Of a stretch of 64,000 bases of DNA, positions 17,123-26,319 are shown in pieces. How positions within the stretch are numbered: the stretch's first letter is position 1; every line of letters begins with the position of its first letter. This DNA comes from Spirochaetota bacterium (GTDB taxonomy: Bacteria > Spirochaetota > UBA4802 > UBA5368), in assembly GCA_004297825.1 (NCBI GenBank), contig SCSX01000047.1, positions 48,632 to 112,631 on the forward strand, read 5' to 3'. Made by a program: the position numbers and the translations under genes. The notes beneath the pieces are model-generated. The model saw only the letters and a list, made by a program, of their open reading frames with translations. It was not told the DNA's origin and ran no database searches.

Positions 17123-17152
17123 TTGATTTTTTGAAAGTGTATGTGACATAAT
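17123..17152 (+). promoter_or_regulatory. Probable promoter for ftsZ
   Basis: In the 49-bp AT-rich gap between ftsA and ftsZ, TTGATT (17123-17128) and CATAAT (17147-17152) are spaced by 18 bp. An additional ftsZ promoter inside the operon is common in bacteria, since FtsZ is needed in larger amounts than its neighbours. Confidence 0.5.
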
Positions 17153-17171
17153 CACAGAAAACAGGGGGGAG

Positions 17172-18362
17172 ATGATGTTCAGACTGGAAGAGGAAAAACC
17201 ATTGACGACGATCATCAAGGTGGTCGGCGTGGGCGGCGCCGGAACGAACGCCGTCAACAGGATGATCTCGACGGGTATGGAAGGGGTCGAGTTCATCGTC
17301 GTGAACACCGATTCTCAGCAGCTGCGCGATTCCCTCGCGCCCGTCAAGATCCAGATAGGGTCCAAGCTCACCAGGGGCCTGGGCGCGGGCGCCGATCCCA
17401 ACGTGGGCAAGGACGCCGCGAACGAGGACCGCGACAAGCTCACCAAGGCCCTGAAGGGGGCCGACATGGTCTTCATCACCGCGGGCATGGGCGGCGGGAC
17501 CGGAACGGGGGCCGCCCCCGTCGTGGCCGATGTCGCCAAGGAGCAGAACGCGCTCGCCGTCGGGGTGGTCACCAAGCCCTTCCGCGCCGAGGGCAAGAAG
17601 CGCATGGAGCGCGCCGAGGACGGCATCCGCAACCTCAAGGAGAAGGTGGACACCCTGATCACCGTTCCCAACGAGCTTTTATTGAAGATCATCGACAAGA
17701 AAACCCCGATAGACGACGCCTTCAAGCTCGCGGACGACATTCTCCGGCAGGGCGTGCAGGGAATAAGCGACCTCATCATGGTCACCGGGCTCGTGAACGT
17801 CGACTTCGCGGACGTCCGCACCGTTATGCGGGAGACCGGGGACGCGCTCATGGGCGTGGGGATAGGCTCGGGCGAGAACAAGGCGGTGGACGCGACCCGC
17901 ATGGCCATCGCGAGCCCGCTCCTCGAGGAGATCAGCATCGAGGGCGCGAAGGCGGTGCTCATCAACATCGCCGGCGGGAACGACCTGTCGCTGCACGAGG
18001 TGAACGAGGTGAACAACATCATCTCGAGCCAGGTGGACCCGGAGGCGAACATCATATTCGGCACCACGATCGACCCGGCCCTGGACGAGCGCGTGCGCGT
18101 TACCGTCATCGCGACCGGTTTCGACCGCAAGAAGAACATGCTCCAGCGCAGGCCGGAGGCCGAATCCGCCCCCAGGAACGGCACATCCCTCACCCTGATC
18201 GAGGGCAAAAAGGAAGGTCAGAACAAGACCGAGCGAAGGGTTCCCGTGGACAACAAGACGTTTTCGCTCGACTACGAGCGGCGGCGCCTGCGCGAGAACG
18301 GCCGGGAGCTCTCAAGCGAGGATCTGGATATTCCGGCGTTTTTGAGAAGGCACATGGATTAA
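17172..18362 (+). CDS. ftsZ: Cell division GTPase FtsZ
   Basis: 396 residues. [13 protein letters not shown] near the N-terminus, the tubulin signature [10 protein letters not shown] (about 107-116) and [11 protein letters not shown] are all present. The linker (about 320-380) is short and charged, and the conserved C-terminal peptide DIPAFLRR (386-393) that binds FtsA is intact. Two adjacent ATGs (17172 and 17175) follow GGGGGG; the second has better spacing. It is the last gene of the operon and is closed by a terminator. Confidence 0.98.
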   Translation: MMFRLEEEKPLTTIIKVVGVGGAGTNAVNRMISTGMEGVEFIVVNTDSQQLRDSLAPVKIQIGSKLTRGLGAGADPNVGKDAANEDRDKLTKALKGADMVFITAGMGGGTGTGAAPVVADVAKEQNALAVGVVTKPFRAEGKKRMERAEDGIRNLKEKVDTLITVPNELLLKIIDKKTPIDDAFKLADDILRQGVQGISDLIMVTGLVNVDFADVRTVMRETGDALMGVGIGSGENKAVDATRMAIASPLLEEISIEGAKAVLINIAGGNDLSLHEVNEVNNIISSQVDPEANIIFGTTIDPALDERVRVTVIATGFDRKKNMLQRRPEAESAPRNGTSLTLIEGKKEGQNKTERRVPVDNKTFSLDYERRRLRENGRELSSEDLDIPAFLRRHMD

Positions 18363-18395
18363 TCAGAGACACTTCTTCCCTGTTGAGATAATGAA

Positions 18396-18435
18396 ATCCC
18401 CGCGCCATGAACATGGCGGCGGGGAATTTTTTTTT
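18396..18435 (+). terminator. Rho-independent terminator of the dcw operon
   Basis: A GC-rich stem (CCCCGCGCCATG pairing with CATGGCGGCGGGG, one bulged position) is followed by nine T residues. It lies 35 bp after ftsZ. Closely similar stems occur at 21341 and 24781. Confidence 0.9.
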
Positions 18436-18544
18436 GCCGTAGTGATATTATAATATGTATTGAATGTGGAATCTCCAACAAAGGATATGCCAATGCGATA
18501 ACAAAAAGGCCGTATGTCAAATATCAAGCCCCTGGCTTGGGGGC

Positions 18545-19453
18545 TTATGCGTATGCTTGCAGATTTACCATATGTTGTCCGCGAAGGTTTGCCACATCCT
18601 TTGCCGGGGTTACGCCAAACAAGCGTTTGTACTCTCTGTTAAACTGCGAAGGGCTTTCGTATCCCACCTGTAGTGCGGCTATATTGACATTTAGTCCATC
18701 CTGAATCATAAGGGTGCGCGCCTTGTGCAGACGGACATTTTTGATATACTGCAGGGGGGAAGTATCGGTCACTGCTTTAAAGCTTATGTGAAATGTCGAG
18801 CTGCTCATGTCTATCTCTTTTGCCAGTTTTTCGATGTCGAAATTATTGCTGTATGACTCATGGATTTTCTGTAGTACCTTTGCTATCTGGAAAAAGCGCC
18901 TGTTGCGGTGGGCAAGGGCCTGGAGGATCTCTCCTTTTTCGCCCTGTAGTACCCGATAGATAATTTCTCTTTTAATCATCGGTGCCAGCACCTTTTTGTC
19001 CTGAGGGTCGGCGACAGCTAATAAGAGCCGTCCGGTTGCGTCATAAAGCGCTTCATTCATTGGAGCGCCATATATCCCCCGTGGCAGAGATTGAGTTTCC
19101 TGCCGGCTATCCCCCATATCCAATAATATCTCTCCAACTTCTATCGGGTCAATGGTAATTGTTAAGCCCAGTATGGGCTTGCCCGGCTCGGTTCTTCCTT
19201 CGCAGTCCATCGGCAAGGGAACGGGAAGAACAAGATAATGTGAAGAGTCGTAGGTATATACGTCGTTTCCAAGGCAGGCCCGTTTTTCTCCCTGCGCCAG
19301 AATAATGATTTCGGAATTATACGAGTAGGGCGTTCGGGGAAACGAACGTTCGATTCGAAATAACGAAAGCCCCTTTATTGAAGTAGTGAGGGAAGTTTCG
19401 CCGGGCATAATGTCCGTAAGCAGTGTGATTAATTCATTCTGTTTTTTATGCAT
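18545..19453 (-). CDS. AraC-family transcriptional regulator (AraC_N type)
   Basis: 302 residues. The N-terminal half (about 20-160) matches the cupin-like AraC_N domain found in regulators of redox and aldehyde genes. The C-terminal half has two helix-turn-helix motifs: IEKLAKEIDMSSSTFHISFK (about 205-224) and AALQVGYESPSQFNREYKRL (about 255-274). It lies on the strand opposite to the tautomerase, SDR remnant and aldo-keto reductase genes that begin ~230 bp from its start, so it probably regulates them from the shared intergenic region. Confidence 0.85.
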   Translation of the reverse strand: MHKKQNELITLLTDIMPGETSLTTSIKGLSLFRIERSFPRTPYSYNSEIIILAQGEKRACLGNDVYTYDSSHYLVLPVPLPMDCEGRTEPGKPILGLTITIDPIEVGEILLDMGDSRQETQSLPRGIYGAPMNEALYDATGRLLLAVADPQDKKVLAPMIKREIIYRVLQGEKGEILQALAHRNRRFFQIAKVLQKIHESYSNNFDIEKLAKEIDMSSSTFHISFKAVTDTSPLQYIKNVRLHKARTLMIQDGLNVNIAALQVGYESPSQFNREYKRLFGVTPAKDVANLRGQHMVNLQAYA

Positions 19454-19685
19454 TTGTAACTACCGATCATGCTGAATTTAACAGAATGGTAGTATTATGA
19501 CGGCAATTGCACAACGTTTTTTTTCGCATTCCGGAAAATCAGGCAATAATAAACAGAATCATGTATTGCGAGAGATTGAGATATCAGTTAAATTTTTCCA
19601 ATCACCATACAACAGAGGTCAATTTATATCAATAAGTCCTCTTTGTACTTTATGCAATATCGTCCACGTCACAAAGGAGGCTCAT

Positions 19686-19880
19686 GTGCCAAATATTACA
19701 ATTCAATTGTGGAAAATTAGCACCGAAAAAAAGAAAGCCCTCATCGAAAAGGTCAGCCGTGCGGCCGCGGAGGTGACCGAAATCCCCGTAGACAAGTTCC
19801 TGATGTACGTCGAGGAGTACGACACGGACTGCATCGGGGTGGGCGGAAGAACCCTGACCGAGTTCATGGCAAAGGATTAG
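19686..19880 (+). CDS. 4-oxalocrotonate tautomerase family protein
   Basis: 64 residues from GTG 19686, directly behind AAAGGAGG. After removal of the initiator Met, proline becomes residue 1, the catalytic base of tautomerases. The sequence PNITIQLWK ... KALIEKVSRAAAEV ... GVGGRTLTEF fits the single beta-alpha-beta unit that assembles into hexamers. The physiological substrate is unknown. It sits at the head of a short AraC-regulated group with an SDR remnant and an aldo-keto reductase. Confidence 0.85.
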   Translation: MPNITIQLWKISTEKKKALIEKVSRAAAEVTEIPVDKFLMYVEEYDTDCIGVGGRTLTEFMAKD

Positions 19881-19924
19881 TGAACCGCACGCCGCCGACT
19901 TTTGTATCATTAAAGGAGAAACGA

Positions 19925-20317
19925 ATGTCTACTCCACACGGCAGTATCGACGAGCAGTATCCGAGCTTCACCGAGCATCACGAGCCGTACGCCGCAATCG
20001 ATCCGGGGACGGGCCTGAAGGGCAGCGCATCGGGCAAAGTCATCTTCCTGTCCGGCGCGTCGCAGGGAATAGGACAGGTCACCGCCGTTGCATTCGCCCG
20101 GACGGGCGCGGCGGCGATCTATGTTGCGGCGCGCTCGGCGAAGGCGCTCGAAGAAACCAGGAGCAACGTGCTCGGTGCGAATCCGGACACGAAATGCGAA
20201 TACGAGATCTGCGACGTGACCGATGAGCGGCAGGTCAAATCGGCCATCGCGGACTGAAAGACCGGATCATCAAGGACGACCTGCTGGTGAACCGTATGCG
20301 TACGAAGGCTTGAGACG
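19925..20317 (+). pseudogene. Short-chain dehydrogenase/reductase remnant
   Basis: The frame from ATG 19925 (good AAAGGAG site) runs for 110 residues and ends at 20257. It carries an N-terminal NAD(P)-binding fold with GASQGIG (about 43-49) but stops before the catalytic Ser and YxxxK. A shifted frame from ~20254 then gives a short C-terminal-like tail (LLVNRMRTKA) ending at ~20311. The central and catalytic half is missing, so this looks like an internal deletion that fused the two ends of an SDR gene out of frame. Confidence 0.65.
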
Positions 20318-20358
20318 GCTTTAAGCAGGAAAAGCATTATATTACAAAAAGGAGACCA

Positions 20359-21273
20359 ATGATGAAGATATCAAAATCGACGCGCAATGGAATAGGCATG
20401 CCTCTCATGGGGTTCGGCACCTACCAGCTTTCGGTCGAGCAAGCCGAGTCCTGCGTGAAGGAGGCGCTTAAAGCCGGATTCAGACATATCGATTCGGCCG
20501 AGGGCTACAATAATGAAGAGGGCACCGGTAAAGGGATAAAGGCGGCCGGTGTTTCAAGGGACGATATTTTCGTAACCACCAAGCTTTTCCCCGGATTTAA
20601 ACAGTGGGGGGCGCCCGAAAAAACCTACGAACAGACCATTGCAACGCTGAAAAATCAGCTCACGCAGCTCCAGCTTGACTATGTCGATCTTTACCTTATA
20701 CATGCTCCGCTGTCGGAACTCAGGCTGGAACAGTGGAACGCGCTGGTTGCGTTGAAAAAATCTGGGCTGACCAGGCATATTGGCGTGTCGAACTACAATG
20801 AGGAGAGACTTAAAGAGATTTTGGATGCAGACCTGGCTAAACCTGAGGCAAACCAGGTTGAGTTTCATCCAATTTGCGCCCGGATTGATTTGACCAGGTA
20901 CATGAAGGAGAATTCAATCGCGCCGATTGCGTATAGTCCGCTTGCTCCCCTTTCAACCTGGCGGGCTGAAGAAGGACAGGGCGGAGAAATTCTTTCCGGG
21001 ATCAAAAAAGAATGCCAATTGGTCACGAATGAAATTGCGACAAAACTTAAGGTATCAAAAGCCAAATTGCTTCTCCGGTGGGGATTGCAGCACGGCTATT
21101 GTGTAGTAACGAAAAGCAGTAAACCCGAGCGTATCCGGGAAAATATGAATTTATTTGATTTTGAAATTCCTGATAACGACATGGAGCGCTTTAATCGGCT
21201 GAATCAGAACCACGCAATCGCCTGGGCAGCCAATGGTCTAGATCCGATGGAAGTCGCTCCCCCCCTCAAATGA
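20359..21273 (+). CDS. Aldo/keto reductase
   Basis: 304 residues, full length. The catalytic tetrad is visible as D45, Y50, K75 and H115 (HIDSAEGYNN, TTKLF, LIHAP). The family signatures GFRHIDSAEGY and the C-terminal TKSSKPERIRENM are present. The enzyme is an NADPH-dependent carbonyl reductase of the AKR superfamily; the C-terminus is longer and rich in charged residues near 205-225, which may shape the substrate pocket. Start chosen at the first of two ATGs behind AAAAGGAGA. A terminator follows. Confidence 0.9.
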   Translation: MMKISKSTRNGIGMPLMGFGTYQLSVEQAESCVKEALKAGFRHIDSAEGYNNEEGTGKGIKAAGVSRDDIFVTTKLFPGFKQWGAPEKTYEQTIATLKNQLTQLQLDYVDLYLIHAPLSELRLEQWNALVALKKSGLTRHIGVSNYNEERLKEILDADLAKPEANQVEFHPICARIDLTRYMKENSIAPIAYSPLAPLSTWRAEEGQGGEILSGIKKECQLVTNEIATKLKVSKAKLLLRWGLQHGYCVVTKSSKPERIRENMNLFDFEIPDNDMERFNRLNQNHAIAWAANGLDPMEVAPPLK

Positions 21274-21340
21274 ATTTTATCATAACGGTAGGTGTGATGC
21301 AGCAGCATGATGTTGCAACGGTCGCGAGGGGTACGCCCAA

Positions 21341-21380
21341 TCCCCGACGCCATGAGAGTGGCGTCGGGGACTTTTTTATT
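21341..21380 (+). terminator. Bidirectional intrinsic terminator
   Basis: A perfect stem TCCCCGACGCCA/TGGCGTCGGGGA with loop TGAGAG is followed by CTTTTTTATT. It lies between the aldo-keto reductase gene and the convergent lipoprotein gene at 21435. The stem is nearly the same as that behind ftsZ. Confidence 0.85.
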
Positions 21381-21434
21381 AAGGGGGCGGAGGCGAGTGG
21401 TCGTCTGTAGAACACCGTGTGATCCTGGCCGAAA

Positions 21435-22463
21435 TTACTGAGTCCTCACGGGCCGTAAACCTACGAATCCATATCCATCCGTTGAGTAGCCGTAACCTAT
21501 CCAACCAAGCGCCAACCATTTACGGTCATCACGCCAGCTCCCACCGCGAAACACCCGTAAGTTTGATGGGGCATTATAGGTGTTGATGCACCACTGCCAA
21601 ACGTTACCGCTCATGTCGTATAAGCCAAGCGCATTAGCATTCCCGGTACATGGAGTGTTCGGAGTTAAGCTCCCGGCTGTACCTACAATTTTAGTGGAAG
21701 TACAGTTACCACCATCATATTCGTAACCCCACCAGGCATAGTTGCCAAAAACACTACTTGGAGTGGAACTAATTCCAAAATCATAACAGTAACCGCTCGT
21801 ATCTCCACTGACATGATCCACCGGTGTCCAGTTTGTTCCGTTTTGATACCGCGCCGCAAGTTCCCATTCGTCGCTGGTAGGCAGACGGAAACCTTTAGCG
21901 GTTGTAGCAATAGTCAAATTCGCCCAGTCTATCACTGTATCATCGACATATGCATCTTTGACAATATCGCCGTTATATGTATATACGCAAACAAGGCTCA
22001 CCTTTGATGTAGCGTTATAATACTCCGTCAAAGCATTGCACCAGACCACGGCATCCCTCCACGAGATAAATATAACTGGATATTGTGGTTCATAATCAGC
22101 CGGGTCAAAATTAGTGAAATTATAGCTATAATCCTTTGCCCAATTCCATACCGACATCCACAACTCATAGGTCACAGCAGTCCGGGCAATCCAGTAGTCA
22201 TGAGAAACTGTAATCGTAGTGGGGGGGGACGTGGTCCCTTTATTAACAGTATCATCTTCTGAAGAAAAAGAGCCGCTTGGGGCATAATGCATATTGAATG
22301 ATACAGCTGATGTACCGCTGCCAACGGTGTAAGCGACCGACTTTCCAGCGGTATAGGTTGTTCCATCGGAATTCCCACCCGTATCTCCCCCGTCGCATGC
22401 GGTAAGGGCAAGGGCCAGAATAAAAATAATATTCGAAAAAACTGGTGATAGCGTTTTCATCAT
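21435..22463 (-). CDS. Lipoprotein with formylglycine-generating-enzyme (SUMF1/FGE-sulfatase) domain
   Basis: 342 residues. Signal peptide with lipobox LTAC (Cys23). From about residue 75 the FGE fold is marked by SHDYWIARTAVTYELW, YPVIFISWRDAVVWCNALTEY, GFRLPTSDEWELAAR, ALGLYDMSGNVWQW and FRGGSW. The two catalytic cysteines of true FGE are not evident, so it probably belongs to the broad SUMF1-like group found in bacterial surface lipoproteins. The domain ends with GLRPVRTQ. The leader DNA and signal peptide are nearly identical to those of the unrelated lipoprotein at 24880-26106. Confidence 0.85.
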   Translation of the reverse strand: MMKTLSPVFSNIIFILALALTACDGGDTGGNSDGTTYTAGKSVAYTVGSGTSAVSFNMHYAPSGSFSSEDDTVNKGTTSPPTTITVSHDYWIARTAVTYELWMSVWNWAKDYSYNFTNFDPADYEPQYPVIFISWRDAVVWCNALTEYYNATSKVSLVCVYTYNGDIVKDAYVDDTVIDWANLTIATTAKGFRLPTSDEWELAARYQNGTNWTPVDHVSGDTSGYCYDFGISSTPSSVFGNYAWWGYEYDGGNCTSTKIVGTAGSLTPNTPCTGNANALGLYDMSGNVWQWCINTYNAPSNLRVFRGGSWRDDRKWLALGWIGYGYSTDGYGFVGLRPVRTQ

Positions 22464-22675
22464 TCCATGACTCCTTAAACATAATCAATTTAGAATTTTG
22501 CGCGGAGCTCGAGTTTCCTTTTTCCTCGATATTATATTCCACTAACAAGTATTCTCTATTTGAACATGGGTAATCGTACCCTTCTGGATCATCTTTGCCA
22601 TCCGTAGGACTACGTAGGGCGTGATTATTTTCAATATTCCGGAAAAATTCCGATAGGGGCGCTTGAGGGAGCTTT
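22390..22675 (-). repeat. Duplicated leader and signal-peptide region, copy 1
   Basis: About 285 bp, including the signal-peptide codons and the entire upstream region of the FGE-type lipoprotein gene, match 26033-26319 at over 90 percent by eye. On the minus strand it holds a TATAAT box and AAGGAG before the ATG. The match ends sharply at GGGAGCTTT. The remaining ~150 bp up to the vapC gene hold no gene. Confidence 0.9.
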
Positions 22676-22828
22676 TTGAGCGGGGATTTGATACCCCATG
22701 CTTAGCAAAGGAAGCCTCACGCGTCTATTTGAAGGAACTCCTGTCAAGCTCAGGCAAGGATAAAGAGTGGTAGTTGGGCGCGATCGTAACCGTGCACATA
22801 TGCGGCAATGCCTGGACCTCCCAGACAG

Positions 22829-23245
22829 CTACCCGGTCTTCGCAGGAGCGATTATCCGCACGGAAGGGAAATAAGAGCCATAACGCGAACCGTCACGCGT
22901 AATGAGGTCCATGCCCGTGACCGCCGCATGGGCGCCGATGAAAAAATCCGGAAGCGTGGAGGTTTTAACGCCGCTTCTCCGCTTATATTTCCGGAATGCT
23001 TTTCCCGCCAGGAACAGGGCTTCGCGTGGAATGTCGACCATGCGAAATCCGCACCCATTGACCGCGTTTTCGAGATCCTCGATGCGATCGAACCCGATGG
23101 AAACCTCCGCATAAATGACCGGATTGATGCAGAGATCATGATCGCGGGCATGCGTATCGAGCGTCGACTGGGACCAACCGGCCCAGCGGGGGTCGTTCGT
23201 GAACAGGTCGAGGATTACGTTTGAATCCACCAGGACGGGGCGCAT
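22829..23245 (-). CDS. vapC: PIN-domain ribonuclease toxin VapC
   Basis: 138 residues with the PIN acidic residues D7 (LVDSNVILDL), E47 (YAEVSIGF), D100 (LPDFFIGAHA) and D118 (LITRDGSRY). VapC toxins are Mg-dependent endoribonucleases, often against tRNA or rRNA. It begins one base after the stop of the upstream vapB gene, the normal order of a type II toxin-antitoxin operon. Confidence 0.9.
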   Translation of the reverse strand: MRPVLVDSNVILDLFTNDPRWAGWSQSTLDTHARDHDLCINPVIYAEVSIGFDRIEDLENAVNGCGFRMVDIPREALFLAGKAFRKYKRRSGVKTSTLPDFFIGAHAAVTGMDLITRDGSRYGSYFPSVRIIAPAKTG

Positions 23246-23246
23246 T

Positions 23247-23465
23247 TTATTTACGGGTGAGGGACAGGATTTCCTCGGTGCTCATGCGCGTGGTCGCCGC
23301 GCCCCGGTACTGTCCGAACCTGGAGCGGGGCCGCGCGGATTTCTGAGCGATGATGTAAATTTTCCCCCGGTCTTCCTTGAAGTCGACCTCGGACTCTACG
23401 GTTATTCCCAGGCGCCTGCGAATTTCAAGGGGGATGGTCACCTGGCCTTTGGATGTAACCTTCAT
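23247..23465 (-). CDS. vapB: AbrB/SpoVT-type antitoxin VapB
   Basis: 72 residues from the ATG at 23465, six bases after AAAGGAGG. The N-terminal swapped-hairpin domain MKVTSKGQVTIPLEIRRRLG is typical of AbrB/MazE-like antitoxins. The C-terminal part is basic and extended, as expected for the segment that wraps and inhibits the toxin. It probably also represses its own promoter. Confidence 0.9.
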   Translation of the reverse strand: MKVTSKGQVTIPLEIRRRLGITVESEVDFKEDRGKIYIIAQKSARPRSRFGQYRGAATTRMSTEEILSLTRK

Positions 23466-23488
23466 GCGCAACCTCCTTTGTAAGAGTA

Positions 23489-23517
23489 AGGATAAGTAAG
23501 GGTAATACTATCGTCAA
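23489..23517 (-). promoter_or_regulatory. vapBC promoter
   Basis: On the minus strand, TTGACG (23512-23517) and TATCCT (23489-23494) are separated by 17 bp. The related short strings CTTAC, TTATC and CTTAC repeat between the -10 box and the ribosome-binding site and could be antitoxin-binding half-sites. Confidence 0.6.
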
Positions 23518-23703
23518 CTAAAATATCGCAGGCCTTTTGATTTGATTGTCCTGGCGGCAGGATCTGGCGCAGAGGCTTCGAGATTGCAATTGTGTTCTTT
23601 TGAGCACGAGGGCACTTGTTCGAGGTCAATCCGAACATCTACGGCCTAACCCTTTCGGCAGTGTACTCGTTCGATATTTGACATATGATTGCATCAAACG
23701 CTT

Positions 23704-24558
23704 TCATCCCTTTCTCTTTAACACCAGTACCGGAATTTCCGGGCGGCAGTTGAAGCGGAATGGCAGCACGGCCCATCCGATCCCGCGTGAAATGAATACC
23801 GTCTCGCCGCGCGAATTCTTCCTGATGCCCGCGTCGAGCTCCCTGTGAATCACGGGGATAACGGGCGCGTAATCCTTTAACGGTATTCTCACCTGCCCGC
23901 CGTGCGTGTGCCCGCACACGAAAAGCGAAACCCTCCGCGAATGCCCGATCTCCGTGGAATCGGGATTGTGGGCCAGAACGATCAGGACCTGTCCCTCCGG
24001 GATCCCGCCCACTGAGTCGATGCCGTATCGGTCCTCAGTGTAATCGCCAAGCCCCGCGACGGCAATGTGTGCGTCCCCTCGGCGGATGACCCGTACCCCG
24101 TGTTCGATCGCTCTCCCGCTCTGCACGAGAAGCGTGAGCGCGTAACCGTGATCGGCCCAGTGGTCGTGATTGCCGTTGACGGCATACACCCCATCCGGAG
24201 CCGAGAGTTTTGAAAGCAGCGGGTATACCATATCGAGCTCTTTGCGCGTATCGCGGGCGTGTACATAGTCACCCAGGAGAAATATCGCGTCCTTGTGTTG
24301 AGCCTGCGCCGCGTCGATGACGCGCTCCACCCAGGATCGTGGCATCAGGGAGCCGGCGTGAAGATCGGAGATCACCATGATCCGGAAGTCCTGGAATTCG
24401 GCGGGAAGGCCTTCGACCTCGACGGGAATCTCATGGTATTCCACGAGGTAGCGCTCGATCGCGAACGAATAGACCAGCATGGAAATCACGAGAACAAGCG
24501 GTACTGACAGGATCGCGGCGGTTCTTTTTAGGTTATTCATGGTAGGCAGAGGATACAC
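23704..24558 (-). CDS. Membrane-anchored metallophosphoesterase (YaeI-like)
   Basis: 284 residues. An N-terminal transmembrane helix (about 14-33) is followed by the metallophosphoesterase core: VISDLHAGS (D65, H67), LLGDYVH (D97), NGNHDHW (129-135), LAHNPDS and CGHTHGGQVR, which together bind two metal ions. Relatives such as YaeI hydrolyse phosphodiesters at the inner membrane, including lipid precursors; the substrate here is unknown. The start may be the ATG at 24540, six residues further in. Confidence 0.85.
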   Translation of the reverse strand: MYPLPTMNNLKRTAAILSVPLVLVISMLVYSFAIERYLVEYHEIPVEVEGLPAEFQDFRIMVISDLHAGSLMPRSWVERVIDAAQAQHKDAIFLLGDYVHARDTRKELDMVYPLLSKLSAPDGVYAVNGNHDHWADHGYALTLLVQSGRAIEHGVRVIRRGDAHIAVAGLGDYTEDRYGIDSVGGIPEGQVLIVLAHNPDSTEIGHSRRVSLFVCGHTHGGQVRIPLKDYAPVIPVIHRELDAGIRKNSRGETVFISRGIGWAVLPFRFNCRPEIPVLVLKRKG

Positions 24559-24879
24559 TGCATGTCTGGAAATTCAATGAAAATCCGCTCGGGGGTTTCG
24601 GGCATGTTCTGCGATGAGTCTGTCATCACGCATGCTTCCTGCAGAATATTAAGCCCTCTGCCTGGGGGATTTATGACGGGGAAGGGCAGCCTCTTTGAGG
24701 AGCTCACTTTCGAGAAAACGGTTTTGTGTCAGGAGATTTTAGGATGCAATTTCCTGGATGATCCCTATTGAGATAATGGAATCCCCGACGCCATGAGAAT
24801 GACGGCGGGGATTTATTTAGTGCGCCCGGCATGGGCGCACGCATGATGGTACTGTATGCTTATTGAACAAAGCCCCGGC
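24559..24879. other. Intergenic region with terminator-like repeat
   Basis: No gene is supported. At 24781-24818 lies a third copy of the CCCCGACGCCAT stem-loop, here with two mismatches in the stem and a poor T-run (ATTTATTTAG). The preceding bases TTGAGATAATGGAATCCCC match those before the ftsZ terminator. It is either a weak terminator or a decayed copy of one. Confidence 0.55.
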
Positions 24880-26106
24880 CTAGGACGGTTCCCACCCCCT
24901 AAAGGACGATTTACCGTCTGTCGTAATCTGGGAAGCTTCCAAATCGTTAATAGGAGTATAATAGATGTTCTTGTTTATCTCATAAAAAATAAAATTACCG
25001 TCCTTTGACCACCTGGGGTTGAATTCCGATGTGCCTGTGGTGTTCGTCACCTTCATCCTCTCCTTTGTCGTCAGGTTCAGCGTGTAAATAAAAAACTTTG
25101 GATTCGAACCGTCTAACCTTGAACTGCAGGCCATCTGGTAGGGGTTGACGGGAGACCACGTTATTTGTATTAGTGACTCATTGCCCGGGACGATCGTGTC
25201 AAAGCTGAACAGTTCGTCAGCATATGGATCGGTGCTGCTGCCGTCGGCGTTGATCCTGTATATCTTCGCGTTATAATCGTCATCGATATGGACGAAGGCG
25301 ATCTGCGTCCCGTCCGGGGACCATGTGGGATAATTATCCTTTCCGCCGGTACAATTGGTGAGCTGCACGGATGAAGGATTGGTCGAGTCGGTCGGGATTA
25401 TGTAAAGATAAGGACTGCCATAGACACTATACACAAGTTTCGAGCCGTCGGGAGAGAGCGCCATTGAAAAATCGCCCCAATAATTAAAGTTGGAAGGAGT
25501 AATATCCAGGGTGCCGCCTGAATCCTTGTACATTATAAAGGTGTTGAAAGGATCGCTGGTCTCAAAATACAGATATGCTGCCTTGTCCCTGTTTGTGGAA
25601 GCAGAAGGCAAAACCAGCTCTATTCCGATGGTGGAAGAAACGATATTGACCGGAGAACCTGAATCCTGCATTCTTTGAATAGCGGAATCCGAACTGCTGG
25701 TATAATACACAAATACCACATCGCTTTTTGCGAGAGATGATGATGTCGGGGTCGCGCTTCCGGAAGGACTGAACCCACTCAATTCGGTACCATATCTGGC
25801 TTTAATCCAGACATAATAAACCGTATTATTTGTCAGGTAGGTGAGCAGGCACGCTGTGCCGGAAAAATCGCCGCCATATTGGCCGGCCAGGCTTGAATCA
25901 TCGGTCGTCCCATACCAGACCTGGTAGCTGTCGGCACCGGCTACAGCGGACCAGGTTATGGTTATTTGACCGGATGCTGCGGTTACAACCGGAGCAGAGG
26001 GTGCGGTCCGGACGCCGTCGCTGCTTCCGCCTCCGTCGCAGGCGGAAAGGGCAAGGGCCAGAATAAAAATAATAGTCGAAAGAACCGGTGATAGTGTTTT
26101 CATCAT
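24880..26106 (-). CDS. Lipoprotein with fibronectin-III and TolB-like beta-propeller domains
   Basis: 408 residues. Lipobox LSAC (Cys23). An FN3 domain covers about 37-118 (APSAPVVTAASGQITITWSAV ... VYYVWIKARYG). The remainder has WD40/PD40-like repeats such as LSPDGSKLVYS, WSPDGTQIAFV and WSKDGNFIFYE, as in TolB. It is likely a surface or periplasmic binding protein. Leader DNA and signal peptide are shared with the FGE-like lipoprotein at 21435-22463, whereas the mature parts are unrelated. Confidence 0.85.
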   Translation of the reverse strand: MMKTLSPVLSTIIFILALALSACDGGGSSDGVRTAPSAPVVTAASGQITITWSAVAGADSYQVWYGTTDDSSLAGQYGGDFSGTACLLTYLTNNTVYYVWIKARYGTELSGFSPSGSATPTSSSLAKSDVVFVYYTSSSDSAIQRMQDSGSPVNIVSSTIGIELVLPSASTNRDKAAYLYFETSDPFNTFIMYKDSGGTLDITPSNFNYWGDFSMALSPDGSKLVYSVYGSPYLYIIPTDSTNPSSVQLTNCTGGKDNYPTWSPDGTQIAFVHIDDDYNAKIYRINADGSSTDPYADELFSFDTIVPGNESLIQITWSPVNPYQMACSSRLDGSNPKFFIYTLNLTTKERMKVTNTTGTSEFNPRWSKDGNFIFYEINKNIYYTPINDLEASQITTDGKSSFRGWEPS

Positions 26107-26319
26107 TCCATGACTCCTTAAACATAATCAATTTAGAATTTTGCGCGGAGCTCGAGTTTCCTTTTTCCTCGATATTATATTCCACTAACAAGTATTCTCT
26201 ACTTGAACATGGGCAATCGTACCCTTCTGGATCATCTTTGCCATCCGTAGAACTACGTAGGGCGTAATTATTTTTCAATATTCCGGAAAAATTCCGAAAG
26301 GGGCGCTTGAGGGAGCTTT
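26033..26319 (-). repeat. Duplicated leader and signal-peptide region, copy 2
   Basis: Counterpart of 22390-22675. It contains the promoter-like TATAAT, the AAGGAG site and the signal-peptide codons of the beta-propeller lipoprotein. Its outer end coincides with the stop codon of the LuxR-type regulator gene, so the duplication boundary sits at a gene end. Confidence 0.9.
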
